Of a DNA stretch of 64,000 nt, positions 1-64,000 are shown in pieces (position 1 is the stretch's first letter; each line of letters begins with the position of its first letter). This DNA is from Zoroaster sp. YZ-2022 (taxonomy: Eukaryota; Echinodermata; Asteroidea; Forcipulatida; Zoroasteridae): the NCBI GenBank assembly GCA_029582265.1, contig CM055823.1, positions 14,086,060-14,150,059 of the forward strand. The letters run 5' to 3'. The notes under the pieces are model-generated. The model saw only the letters and a program-made list of their open reading frames with translations. It was not told the origin of the DNA and did no database searches. Position numbers and translations under genes: made by a program.

Positions 1-491
1 TTAGTACATTTACAGGTCAAAATGAGTCGACCCTTTTAGACTGGTAAAAGCATTCTCTGGTATTGTTGAAGGTGGTCAAAATGACAGTAAAAACCAGTCA
101 AAATGCCCCTGTGTGCACATTTGGGTCAACAGTCAAAACAGGCAGTTGACTGGTTTTGACCTCTGTAGCAACTTCCAACTAAAGTGCAGCAATAGTAGGA
201 GGGTTAATGCTTTTAGTCCAGATATCGTTTATATTTTTTTGTAGAAATACTGATTCAAATATAAACTTTATTTACGTTTTGGAGTACATAGTTAATTATT
301 AAGCTTTATTGTGATTTTATGGGACTTCTAAGTACTTCTGGTTAAACTTAAATTTAATTTTGAACAAATGTGTTGCTTCATGGTTGAGCAGTAGTATTCT
401 ACACTGTTATTATGTTCTGCATTTTTGTATGTTTTTATTTTTTTATTTAAGAAATGTATAATTGATAAATGATTCTTATTTTCCATTTTAG
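1..491. other. Upstream MADD intron, possible repeat at 1-180
   Basis: No ORF is supported. Bases 1-180 contain several GGTCAAAATGA-like words and the segment CAGTTGACTGGTTTTGAC…GTAGCAACTT. A similar segment occurs near 51925-51960, which suggests an old interspersed repeat. Confidence 0.4.
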
Positions 492-53608
<53,117 letters not shown>

Positions 53609-53663
53609 AGAAAGAAATTTATCCAAACAAGTTTCTAAGACTCAAAAGGTATTTAAACATAAT

Positions 53664-53669
53664 AATAAA
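53664..53669 (+). other. Candidate MADD poly(A) signal AATAAA
   Basis: This is an exact AATAAA about 55 bases after the MADD stop codon. Other AATAAA hexamers lie further down (for example near 54464), so the true 3' end is unknown. Confidence 0.4.
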
Positions 53670-54199
53670 CTTTCTGGAATTATTTTTATAAAATTCATTT
53701 AATGGATACTTCCAATTCATGTTTTTTGTTACAACTTTTCAATTGGTAACTTGTTAGCAGAATATGAACATTCTCGTTCGTTTATTGATAAGGAAACTGG
53801 AAATAAACGAATTAATAAGCTAACACAACAAGTTTGTTGTTTCTGGTTGGGGATTTACCTCAAAGATAGTGCTGGCAAACTCCTTTGTTTGGAAATTACA
53901 CACAAATTTGTGAGTGGATACAATTGTCCAAAGGTTTCCTAAAACAGCCAAGTGGATACAATGTTCATACAATGTACTGCAACTATCTAGGTGGTTAATT
54001 ATTTTTGTTTAAAAGTTCTTTAAACAATATTTCAAAGGAACCTCCTATATACATGTAGCTCCCATTTTGTACCAGTTGTACATGTTATTTGATTATGCAG
54101 TGTGAATAATTGATACAAAATTTTTCCTGTTCTTGGACTGTATATCAAAACACTAAAATGTATTATTCCAATACACATGTATTGTTGATTTCACCAACC

Positions 54200-54317
54200 T
54201 TGTGTTGTGTATATGTGTATATATATATATGTATATGTATATGTATATATATATATGTATATGTATATGTATATGTGTATGTGTATGTGTATATGTATAT
54301 ATATATGTATATATATG

Positions 54318-54350
<33 letters not shown>
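54200..54350. repeat. (TATG/TA/TGTA)n compound microsatellite
   Basis: ATATGTAT-type units run for about 150 bp downstream of MADD. Open frames over it encode only Tyr/Ile/Val/Met/Cys mixtures and are meaningless. Confidence 0.95.
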
Positions 54351-54352
<2 letters not shown>

Positions 54353-54403
54353 TTACTAATTCAGGCATAGGACCGACTTCTTTAAAATGGCCATTTCTCT
54401 GCA

Positions 54404-54431
54404 TTAAGGCGACCGTTGCCGGTCGCCTTAA
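54404..54431. other. Perfect 11-bp GC-rich stem-loop
   Basis: TTAAGGCGACC, loop GTTGCC, then GGTCGCCTTAA, in an otherwise AT-rich region. A related half (GGTCGCCCTAATGCGGC) lies near 54585. It could be a degraded transposon end or a 3'-UTR hairpin. Confidence 0.5.
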
Positions 54432-54439
54432 CGCTCAGC

Positions 54440-54608
54440 TACCCTTTAAAGTAATAATTTTGAAATAAAGTCTAAAAATCATCGCTTCCTTAGCCTGTAA
54501 ACATCTTATTTCCAGAGTTTTGGAAGGTTGGAGGATATATAAATAAGGGAAAGGGAAGGGGGAATTTGTGCACGTTTCTATGAGCGGTCGCCCTAATGCG
54601 GCATCGGG

Positions 54609-54645
<37 letters not shown>

Positions 54646-57284
54646 CTTTTCAGATTGTTTTCACTTCCACAGTATTTTGTAATCTTATACTAAAGAAAGA
54701 AATTGTGACCTGATCTGTTGCCATAAGGATTTGGTGCCACGGGATTCATTGATAATATCCCCAAAAGGTGACGTGTTGGGATTATCATATACAATTAATT
54801 GAGTATTTAATGGGATTTCCAATCATGCAACTTGACCAATTCCACATTAAATTTGTGAAATGACAAGGGCCTACTACTGTCATTGTTTTAAGAACACGTA
54901 TTTGAGATGGAAATTCCAGTTAAAGGGAGTTTAATACTATCGGTAAACAAAACTGAACAAATTATTATGTAAATGTTTACTTTGTACTAATTTTTTTTTC
55001 ATATGACATGTTGTAATTTTTTAGAAAACATGAATACTAATTAAAACATATCATGGACTGTGATCCATTAGAATATATATATTAACAAATGTATTTTCAC
55101 TAATGTCTTGTACAATACAGGCAGAATAAGCTGAAACTTTCACAGATTGGTTTCCATATAAAGTATACATATCTCTTCATTCTTATTAAACAAAGAATGC
55201 ATCTATAGACATTTCACCACTGGTGTACAATCCCTTAAAATGTTGCATGCTAGACAGGTTTAAATAACAATAACATCGCTAAAAAGGATGAAATTGACTG
55301 TAAATGGTCAAGGCCGCAAGTCAAGTTAAATGTTGATGTATAACAAAGAATAATTATATTAAAAAAAAAAAATACATTTTCAATGTAGCTTGTGTATCAA
55401 CTATACCTTAGTGGTTGGTTTTATAGGACCCCATGTTAAAACTAACTTTGTTGATGCATGCAATCATGGTGAATCATAACCTCACTGATAATGCACTAAT
55501 CGGCCAATGAAACGATATTCAGAGAAAAACATAAAGAACAAGTATGCGCTGTACATGGGAATGAACCAATTAAAGTGTACAAGTTTATTATACAAGTTTT
55601 TAATCTGTTTTCAAACTTTGGATTTGTTGGATTCTTTCTGGTTCTTTTTCAATCCAAATGGCACTGGATATTGAAATCGAAATTAGATATATGATATATG
55701 GTTGAAATGTTTTTTTTTTTGGTATTTATTTTTTGCAACAAGGCTCAGGAATTTGTGGAGCTGTGGTTACAATGTAATAATGAAAATGTAGTCTGGTTGT
55801 TCCTTTCGTAAATAGTTAATTATGAGTTTCCATTTAGGTAGTACAGTCTTTGTGATTTTGACTAAAGCAGCCAAGTCTGATTAGAAACACTGGATCCATC
55901 TTATTCTCACTACTCCAATCTGTTTTCTGGTATGTTATTGTTGCTTGTTGTAACCATCTAATTGCTCATCTTCATTTTATGGGAAAGGAGCCTTCCCTAC
56001 TACTGCTTCACAAGCTCAAACCCCAAAACAACCTTTTTAACATCCAGAACATCCAGAACATCCAGAACATCCAGAACATCCAGAACATACAAACAAATGT
56101 TTAGATCTTGAAATGCCAATATTTTCAGACAAGCGAACCACTAACAGGTCAAGTGATTGTACAAAACTATCTGCATTCTGTTACAATAGGTATCATGATA
56201 CAATGCTTTCTTAGAAATATCCATTTGTAATAAAATGTAATAATTTGTACCTAACTTATCTGAGTTGCGAATTGAGAAATTTGTTATAAATGTGATCCCT
56301 TCATTTAAGTATCTAAATATTAGTATCTTTAATGTTTATGTTAGATATTTATGTAAACAATTATCTAATTGAATGGACATTCAGTGTTAATTGTAATTTT
56401 GTTTAGTTTCATTCGAATCCTTCATGCATCATTTATAAATAGCATCTTTTGTAAATACAAAAAGTAATTGTGTATTTATTCATCCTCCGATAAAAGCTAA
56501 CAATATCAGGGACTATTTTTGGCAATTTAGACAAATGTTTTCACAAAAAGGAGCCTTTAGCACTAAATGCTTAATGGCACATTTAGAAAATGATATTACT
56601 TCAACTTCAGCTGTATTCATGAATAATTGTTAGTATACAAAGAAATATATTACAGTTTATGTGTTTTGTCAATGATTTGCGTGCTATGTATTTATTATAA
56701 TAAATTGGTGTATTAGATTTAATTACTCATATTCTCGTCCTGATGAAGGTCAATGTAGAACAAGCATTTAGTCTTAATAGGTATTTATTCATATGAATAA
56801 AGAAACGAAATTATAACAGCTCGTTTAGTATTTGCGTGTTGTGAGTTGTATTGTCGACAAAAATGTACTCATAAATGTACGCTTTAATAATCCACAATCA
56901 AGTCAAACTGAAAACAGCTGAAAACGTTTTAGCACAATAATTAATCAATTTAAAATGTCAATCGTTATCTATCACTTGTCTGTCCAGTATTACAGTGTTA
57001 ATGTGAAGTTAACATGTGTATATATATAAATTTTTCTTTTTAAATTTTTTTCTAAGCTAGAGTTCCAAAGGAGGGACTTTAAAAAAAATTAATTCTTCAG
57101 ATTAGAGCTTTGTTTCTAAATACAAATATAATTTCTGTATTTGAAAAACCAATCATCGACATATTGACATATTGACATATTGAGCTAGTTGTTCGACGAT
57201 AGAATTTTGAATTTAGAAATACTATTTATATGTCGAAACCAAATTAGAGCTCTTGAATTGCTCTTGAATTTTCCCGAGCACAAA
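54440..57284. other. Downstream of MADD, no gene recognised
   Basis: It contains (TA)n at 54611-54641, five head-to-tail copies of the 9-bp CATCCAGAA at 56041-56088, and three copies of a 10-bp CATATTGA. unit near 57160-57182. No coding segment is supported. Confidence 0.5.
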
Positions 57285-57852
57285 CCTCACTCATGTACTC
57301 GCTGGTGGAACCTCAGGGCTGATGTAGGGGCAGTTTGAAATTGTTTTTTAATCAGATCGCGCAATGGTTTGATTTCCGAACACAAAACTCACTCCTGTAT
57401 TAGCTGGCGTAACTTCAAGGCTGTAGGGGCAGTTTGAAAAAAAAAAAGGAGTCAGATCGCGGAATGATTTGTTTTCCGAGCACAAACCTCACTCGTGTAC
57501 TCGCTGACAGAACCACAGGGCTAAAAAAATCAGATCGCGGAATGGTTTGTTTTCCGAGCACAAACCTCACTCCTGTACTCGCTTGCGGAACCACAGGGCA
57601 GTAGGGGCAGTTTGAAAAAAAATTAGTCAGATCGCGGAATGGTTTGTTTTCCGAACACACACACCTCATTCTTGTACTCGCTGGTAGAACTACAGGGCTG
57701 TAGGGGCAGTTTGGAAAAATAAATTGAGTCAGATCGCGGAATGGTTTGTTTTCCGAGCACAAACCTCACTCCTGTACTCGCTGGCAGAACCTCAGGGCTG
57801 TACGGGGCAGTTTGAAAAAAAATTGAATCAGATCGCGGAATGGTTTGTTTTC
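57285..57852 (+). repeat. Array of about 100-bp units, block 1 (six copies)
   Basis: Each unit carries CACAAACCTCACTCCTGTAC, TCGCTGGCGGAACC.CAGGGC, TGTAGGGGCAGTTTGAAAAA and TCAGATCGCGGAATGGTTTG plus TTTTCCGAG. The overlapping ORFs on both strands repeat the same peptides and show no coding signature. Confidence 0.93.
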
Positions 57853-58345
57853 GCCAAATTGCAGTCATTCATGAAAGTTAGTCTTCTGCATGTCCATTTG
57901 CTTTTTTGTTTACATTATTATATCGATCGCTAAAACAGAGGCAATATCACGAAAACACATTACCGACTGCGACATGTTCTGGTGCTTTGTTGTATGATCA
58001 AGCTTGATTTTGATTATTACAAATTTGTCAGGAAAATGAGGGCTCACATACTGTATATAAATGATTGCTCATTTTGTAAATTTTCTAAAACCTTTATTAT
58101 AAAACGAACTTAGTAACGTTTCTAGAGTTCCTTTGAAACAAGGCCGTAGTAATTGTATGAAAAAGCACACATGTGAACTGAACATGGTACTATATAGGGT
58201 GTGGCTCAATTGCTCAATGTTCCAACCCCCAAACACAGGAGAAGAAAAAATATACACTTGCAAAGCCAAAAAACCTAAAATAACAAAACAAATAATAATA
58301 AACAAAATAAATAAATAAAATAAAAATGGACGTACCCCCAGCGTG
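57853..58345 (+). repeat. Dispersed spacer module, copy 2
   Basis: The junction TTTGTTTTcGCCAAATTGC replaces TTTGTTTTCCGAGCAC of the array. The module then follows 52337-52850 closely to GACGTACCCCCAGCGTG, where the next array restarts mid-unit (CGCAAACCTCACTCC). Confidence 0.9.
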
Positions 58346-58930
58346 CGCAAACCTCACTCCTGTACTCGCTGGCGGAACCACAGGGCTGTAGGGGCAGTTT
58401 GAACAAAAATTTAGTCAGATCGCGGACTGGTTTGTTTTCCGAGCACAAACCTCACTCCTGTACTCGCTTGCAGAACCACAGGGCAGTAGGGGCAGTTTGA
58501 AAAAAAAAATTGAGTCAGATCGCGGAATGGTTTGTTTTCCGCGCAGAAACCTCACTCCTGTACTCGCTGGCAGAACCTCAGGACAGTACGGGGCAGTTTG
58601 GAAAAAAAATTGAATCAGATCGCGGAATGGTTTGTTTTCCGAGCACAAAACTCACTCCTGTACTCGCTGGCGGAACCTCAGGGCTGTAGGGGCAGTTTGA
58701 AAAAAAAATTGAGTCAGATCGCGGAATGGTTTGTTTTCCGAGCACAAACCTCACTCCTGTACTCGCTGGCGAAACCACAGGGCTGTAGGGGCAATTTAAA
58801 AAAAAATGAGTCAGATCGCGGAATGGTTTGTTTTCCGAGCACAAAACTCACTCCTGTACTCGCTTGCGGAACCACGGGGCAGTTTGAAAAAAGAAAAAAA
58901 AATGAGTCAGATCGCGGAATTGTTTGTTTT
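58346..58930 (+). repeat. Array of about 100-bp units, block 2 (six copies)
   Basis: Same unit as 57285-57852, again ending in TTTGTTTTCGCCAAATTGC. Units differ mainly in the length of the A run and in GAACCTC/GAACCAC. Confidence 0.93.
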
Positions 58931-59312
58931 CGCCAAATTGCAGTCATTCATGAAAATTAGTCTTCTGTCCATTTTCTTTTTTGTTTACATTATTATATCG
59001 ATCGCTAAAACAGAGGCAATATCACGAAAACACATTACCGACTGCGACATGTTCTGGTGCTTTGTTTGTAATCAAGCTTGATTTTGAATTTGTCAGGAAA
59101 ATGAGGGCTCACATACTGTATATAAATTATTCTCATTTTGTTAATTTTCTAAAACTTTTATTATAAAACGAAGTTAGTAACGTTTCTAGAGTTCCTTTGA
59201 AACACGGCCGTAGTAATTGTATGGAAGCACACATGTGAACTGAACATGGTACTATGTAGGGTGTGGCTCAATTACTCAATGTTCCAACCCCAAAACACAG
59301 GAGAAAAAAAAA
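58931..59312 (+). repeat. Dispersed spacer module, copy 3 (3'-truncated)
   Basis: It follows the module to CCAACCCCAAAACACAGGAG and then passes straight into the 234-bp array after an A run. The GACGTACCCCCAGCGTG end is missing. Confidence 0.88.
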
Positions 59313-62300
59313 ATTACGAAAAAAAAACATTTCTAGGGTTGGGAATAACTTTTATAATAAGTTTTCAAGGGAGGCCGATAAAATTTATAATTGAATTAAA
59401 CCTTAGGTTCTCCCCTTTCGGAAAAACACAAAATTTTTGAATTTGGATAATGTCATCATACCTTAAACGGCCTCCATGGACACTTAGCCCTCTGTAAAAT
59501 ACGGTCAGCTGGCATGCGGTTTCACCGGAAACAATACAGCACTATACAGTGTTACGAAAAAATTAACATTTCTAGGGTTGGGAACAACTTTTAAAGTTTT
59601 CAAGGGTAGCCGATAAATATATAATTGAATTAAAGCTAACGATCTCCCCTTTCGGAAAAAAACACCATACTTTTGAATTTTGATCATTTTTTCATACCTT
59701 AAACGGCCTCCATGGACACTTAGCCCTCTGTAAAATACTGTCAACTTCCATGCGGTTTTACCGGAAACAATACAGCACTATACAGTGTTACGAAAAAATA
59801 ATTCTAGGGTTGGGAATAACTTTTAAAGTTTTCAAGGGAAGCCGATAAATTTATATCTAAATTAAAGCTTAGGTTCTCCCCTTTCGGAAAAACACCATAG
59901 TTTTGAATTTGGATCATTTTTTTCATACCTTAAACGGCCTCCATGGACACTTAGCCCTCTGTAAAATACGGTCAGCTAGCATGTGGTTTCACCGGAAACA
60001 ATACAGCACTATACAGCGTTACGAAAAAATAAACATTTCTAGGGTTGGGAACAACTTTTAAAGTTTTCAAGGGTGGCCGATAAATTTATAATTGAATTAA
60101 AGCTAACGTTCTCCCCTTTCGGAAAAACACCATACTTTTGAATTTGGATCATTTTTTCATGCCTTAAACGGCCTCCATGGACACTTAGCACTATGTAAAA
60201 TACGGTCAGCTAGCATGTGGTTTCACCGGAAACAATACAGCACTATACAGTGTTACGAAAAAAAAAAGATTTCTAGGGTTGGGAACGACTTTTAAAGTTT
60301 TCAAGGGAGGCTGATAAATTTATAATTGAATTAAAGCTTAGGTTCTCCCCTTTCGGAAAAACACCATACTTTTGAATTTGGATAATTTTTTCATACCTTA
60401 AACGGCCTCCATGGACACTTAGCCCTCTGTAAAATACGGTCAGCTAGCATGCGGTTTCACCGGAAACAATACAGCACTATACAGTGTTACGAAAAAATAA
60501 TTCTAGGGTTGGGAATAACTTTTAAATCTTCTCAAGAACCTGCCGATTCCTGCATTAAAACACTAGAGAAATGTATTCAAGAGATTCGAAGTTGGATGAG
60601 ACAAAACTTCCTGAAATTGAACGATGAAAAAACAGAATTTGTTCTATTTGGATCACGTCAGCAATTGTCTAAAGTTTCTCTTCCATTTATTACAATTGGT
60701 GACTCGCAGATACCCCCTCATTACATGCACACGTAATTTGGGTGTTATATTTGACTCGACAATGACTTTAAAACCACATATCTCCAACATTGTTCGCATA
60801 TCATCATTTCATATCAGAAATATAAGCCGAATTAGGAAATACTTGAATAAAAGTGCTGCTGAACAAATTATACATGCGTTTGTCACATCACGGCTCGATA
60901 ACGGGAATGCTCTCCTTTACGGTCTCCCGCAGAATCAAATATCTCGTCTTCAGCACATACAAAACACAGCAGCTCGTGTTGTGACTTTGTCCAGAAAAGT
61001 CATGCCATATCACGCCAATCTTGAAAGAACTGCACTGGCTTCCTGTTTCACAGAGAATTGTTTTTAAACTTATGCTAATTGTTCACAAATCTTTTAATAA
61101 CATTGCTCCAATTTATATTTCTGAACTGCTTAAAGTCTACACTCCATCACGCAATTTGCGCTCCAGCAACATGTCACTCCTAAAGGAACCAACTTCAAAA
61201 CGGAACTGGGGTGATAGGTCGTTTTCTGTCGCAGCTCCGAGACTCTGGAATCATCTTCCAACTAAACTCAAATCTTGTCATAGTATAACCAGATTCAAGT
61301 CGATGCTTAAAACTCATCTTATGTCACAATTCTTCAAAGATGATGTATATTTGTAATTGCATTGTAGGTACATGTATCTCGGTACATAATTATTTTTTTC
61401 CCTATGCTGTCATTGTATATTGTTTGTATTCATGTTTTTTCTTTGTTTCCGCGCCTTGAGCGCCCAGCAGGGTGGATATGTGCGCGCTAAAAATCTTTAT
61501 TATTATTATTATTATTATTATTATGCCTTAAACGGCCTCCATGGACACTTAGCACTATGTAAAATACGGTCAACTTGCATGCGGTCTAACCGTAAACAAT
61601 ACAGCACTATACAGTGTTACGAAAGAAAAACATTTCTAGGGTTGAGAATAACTTTTAAAGTTTTCAAGGGAAGCCGATAAATGTATATCTAAATTAAAGC
61701 TTACGTTCTCCCCTTTCGTAAAAACACCATACTTTTGATTTTGGATAATTTGTTCTACTTAAAATGGCCTCCATGGACACTTAGCCCTCTGTAAAATACG
61801 GTCAACTTGCATGCGGTTTTACCGGAAACAATACAGCACTATACAGTGTTACAAAAAAAAAAAACATTTCTAGGATTTGGAATAACTTTTAAAGTTTTTA
61901 AGGGAGGCCGATAAATATATAATTGAATTAAAGCTAAGGTTCTTCCCTTTCGGAAAAACACCATACTTTTGAATTTGGATCATTTTTCAAACGGCCTCCA
62001 TGGACACTTAGCCCTCTGTAAAATGCGGTCAACTTGGATTGGGTTTTACCGGAAACAATACAGCACTATACAGTGTTACGGGAAAAAAAACATTTCTAGG
62101 GTTGGGAATAACTTTTAAAATTTTCAAGGGAGGCCGATAAATTTATATCTAAATTAAAGCTTAGGTTCTCCCCTTTCGGAAAAACACCATACTTTTGAAT
62201 TTGGATCATTTTTTCATACCTTAAACGGCCTCCATGGACACTTGGCCCTCTGTAAAATAGGTCAGGTAGCATGCGGTTTCACCGGAAGCAATACAGCACT

Positions 62301-63657
62301 ATACAGTGTTACGAAAAAAAAAACATTTCTAGGGTTGGGAATAACTTTTAAAGTTTTCAAGGGAAGCCGATAAATTTATATCTAAATTAAAGCTTAGGTT
62401 CTCCCCTTTCGGAAAAACACCATAGTTTTGAATTTGGATCATTTTTTTCATACCTTAAACGGCCTCCATGGACACTTAGCCCTCTGTAAAATACGGTCAG
62501 CTAGCATGTGGTTTCACCGGAAACAATACAGCACTATACAGTGTTACGAAAAAAAAAAGATTTCTAGGATTTGGAATAACTTTTAAAGTTTTTAAGGGAG
62601 GCCGATAAATATATAATTGAATTAAAGCTAAGGTTCTTCCCTTTCGGAAAAACACCATACTTTTGAATTTGGATCATTTTTTCATGCCGTAAACGGCCTC
62701 CATGGACACTTAGCACTATGTAAAATACGGTCAGCTAGCATGTGGTTTCACCGGAAACAATACAGCACTATACAGTGTTACGAAAAAAAAAAGATTTCTA
62801 GGATTTGGAATAACTTTTAAAGTTTTTAAGGGAGGCCGATAAATATATAATTGAATTAAAGCTAAGGTTCTTCCCTTTCGGAAAAACACCATACTTTTGA
62901 ATTTGGATCATTTTTCAAACGGCCTCCATGGACACTTAGCCCTCTGTAAAATGCGGTCAACTTGGATTGGGTTTTACCGGAAACAATACAGCACTATACA
63001 GTGTTACGAAAAAAAAAACATTTCTAGGGTTGGGAATAACTTTTAAAATTTTCAAGGGAGGCCGATAAATTTATATCTAAATTAAAGCTTAGGTTCTCCC
63101 CTTTCGGAAAAACACCATACTTTTGAATTTGGATCATTTTTTCATACCTTAAACGGCCTCCATGGACACTTAGCCTCCTGTAAAATCCAGTCAACTTGCA
63201 TGCCGTTTCACCGCAAACAATACAGCACTATACAATTTTACCCAAAAAAAACATTTCTAGGGATGGGAATAACTTTTAAAGTTTTCAAGGGATGCCGATC
63301 AATTTATATCTAAATTAAAGGTTAGGTTCTCCCCTTTCAGAAAAACACAAAACTTTTGAATTTGGATAATGTCATCATACCTTAAACGGCCTCCATGGAC
63401 ACTTACCCCCTGTAAAATACGGTTAACTTGCATGCGGTTTCACCGCAAACAATACAGCACTATACAGTGTTACAAAAAAAACATTTCTATGGTTAGGAAT
63501 ATCTTTTTAAGTTTTAAGGAGGCCGATAAATTTATATCTAAATTAAAGCATAGGTTCTCCCCCTTTCAGAAAAACAAAAAACTTTTGAATTTGGATAATG
63601 TCTTCATACCTTAAACGGCCTCCATGGACACTTAGCCCTCTGTAAAATCCGGTCAAC
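59313..63657 (+). repeat. Satellite of about 234-bp units, about 15 copies, running into the gap
   Basis: The unit contains ACATTTCTAGGGTTGGGAAT, AACTTTTAAAGTTTTCAAGG, GCCGATAAATTTATA, GGTTCTCCCCTTTCGGAAAA, TTAAACGGCCTCCATGGACA, CTTAGCCCTCTGTAAAATAC and ACAATACAGCACTATACAGT. Spacing between ACGGCCTCCATGG words is 232-235 bp. Pairs of variants (AATTGAATTAAAGCTAA versus ATCTAAATTAAAGCTTA; TAGGATTTGG versus TAGGGTTGGG) alternate, suggesting higher-order blocks. It is interrupted at 60526-61523 by a LINE. Its true length is unknown. Confidence 0.95.
60526..61523 (+). mobile_element. 5'-truncated CR1/L2-like LINE inserted in the satellite
   Basis: Three frames in succession give the end of an RT ORF: SWMRQNFLKLNDEKTEFVLF, then LGVIFDSTMTLKPHISNIVR, NISRIRKYLNKSAAEQIIHA, FVTSRLDNGNALLYGLP and LQHIQNTAARVV, then KELHWLPVSQRI, RSFSVAAPRLWNHLP and FKSMLKTHL. 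There are two frameshifts (about 60725 and about 61020). The RT catalytic box lies in the missing 5' part. The tail CGCGCCTTGAGCGCCCAGCA, GGTGGATATGTGCGCGCTAA and (TTA)n closely resembles the SINE tails in this window. Confidence 0.92.
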
Positions 63658-64000
63658 NNNNNNNNNNNNNNNNNNNNNNNNNNNNNNNNNNNNNNNNNNN
63701 NNNNNNNNNNNNNNNNNNNNNNNNNNNNNNNNNNNNNNNNNNNNNNNNNNNNNNNNNNNNNNNNNNNNNNNNNNNNNNNNNNNNNNNNNNNNNNNNNNNN
63801 NNNNNNNNNNNNNNNNNNNNNNNNNNNNNNNNNNNNNNNNNNNNNNNNNNNNNNNNNNNNNNNNNNNNNNNNNNNNNNNNNNNNNNNNNNNNNNNNNNNN
63901 NNNNNNNNNNNNNNNNNNNNNNNNNNNNNNNNNNNNNNNNNNNNNNNNNNNNNNNNNNNNNNNNNNNNNNNNNNNNNNNNNNNNNNNNNNNNNNNNNNNN
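63658..64000. other. Assembly gap (N)
   Basis: A run of N to the window end, starting inside a satellite unit. The satellite is probably the reason assembly failed. Confidence 0.99.

Noticed and set aside
54110..54468. ORFs rich in Tyr, Ile, Val and Cys downstream of MADD
   Set aside because: Translation of a TA/TG microsatellite.
57415..58960. ORFs repeating a PRSD.F/CSENKPFRDL peptide on both strands
   Set aside because: They come from the 100-bp satellite units, with no start context, conservation or single frame.

Overview
This window is eukaryotic nuclear DNA from an animal. It is AT-rich, with one gene spread over many small exons, long introns full of transposable elements, minisatellites, and short ACATGTAC-type palindromes scattered throughout. 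The transposon mix (hAT, a TTAA-target THAP element, TA-target foldback MITEs, tRNA-headed SINEs, CR1/L2-like LINEs, a Penelope-like remnant, a Ty3/gypsy gag remnant) suggests a marine invertebrate. I cannot name the species. An assembly gap of Ns begins at 63658.

The only host gene I can support is MADD (DENN/MADD, a Rab3 guanine-nucleotide exchange factor), on the + strand. Thirteen exons between 492 and 53608 join in phase with GT/AG borders and give 627 C-terminal codons plus a stop. They hold a serine-rich linker, the conserved [10 protein letters not shown] block, the death-domain-like helical region and the PH-like C-terminal part. The N-terminal DENN module must lie upstream of position 1.

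Intron contents. 1164-7360: a hAT-like element nested in a TA MITE, a hAT with an 8-bp target-site duplication (TSD), a TTAA element with a broken THAP domain, and two SINE pieces. 7840-9161: a 4-bp-TSD MITE and a LINE tail. 9283-15655: an old interspersed repeat hit by two later insertions, one of them a 2.2-kb terminal-inverted-repeat (TIR) element with its own short acidic ORF behind a promoter-like segment. 16396-18564: a foldback element. 19303-21773: a gypsy gag remnant. 21850-23566: a second copy of the 232-bp MITE and a 38-bp array ending at the next 3' splice site. 23674-41388: an AGAT-TSD MITE, a hAT remnant with a zinc-finger fragment, 39-bp and 43-bp minisatellites, an 843-bp foldback element, a Penelope-like remnant inside a LINE, and a 631-bp hAT. 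41459-53426: SINEs, a 59-bp minisatellite, a second TTAA element, another copy of the old repeat with a long ATTT tract, and a 228-bp duplication.

Downstream of MADD, 53609-57280 has no gene I can support. From 57285 to the gap there is a composite satellite block: two arrays of about 100-bp units, dispersed spacer modules, and about fifteen units of about 234 bp interrupted by a 5'-truncated LINE.

The strongest leads are the TIR element carrying the acidic ORF, the group of elements with 4-bp target duplications, the nested insertions that can be proved against paralogous empty sites, the tail shared by a SINE and a LINE, and two arrays that repeat splice-signal-like sequences inside MADD introns.
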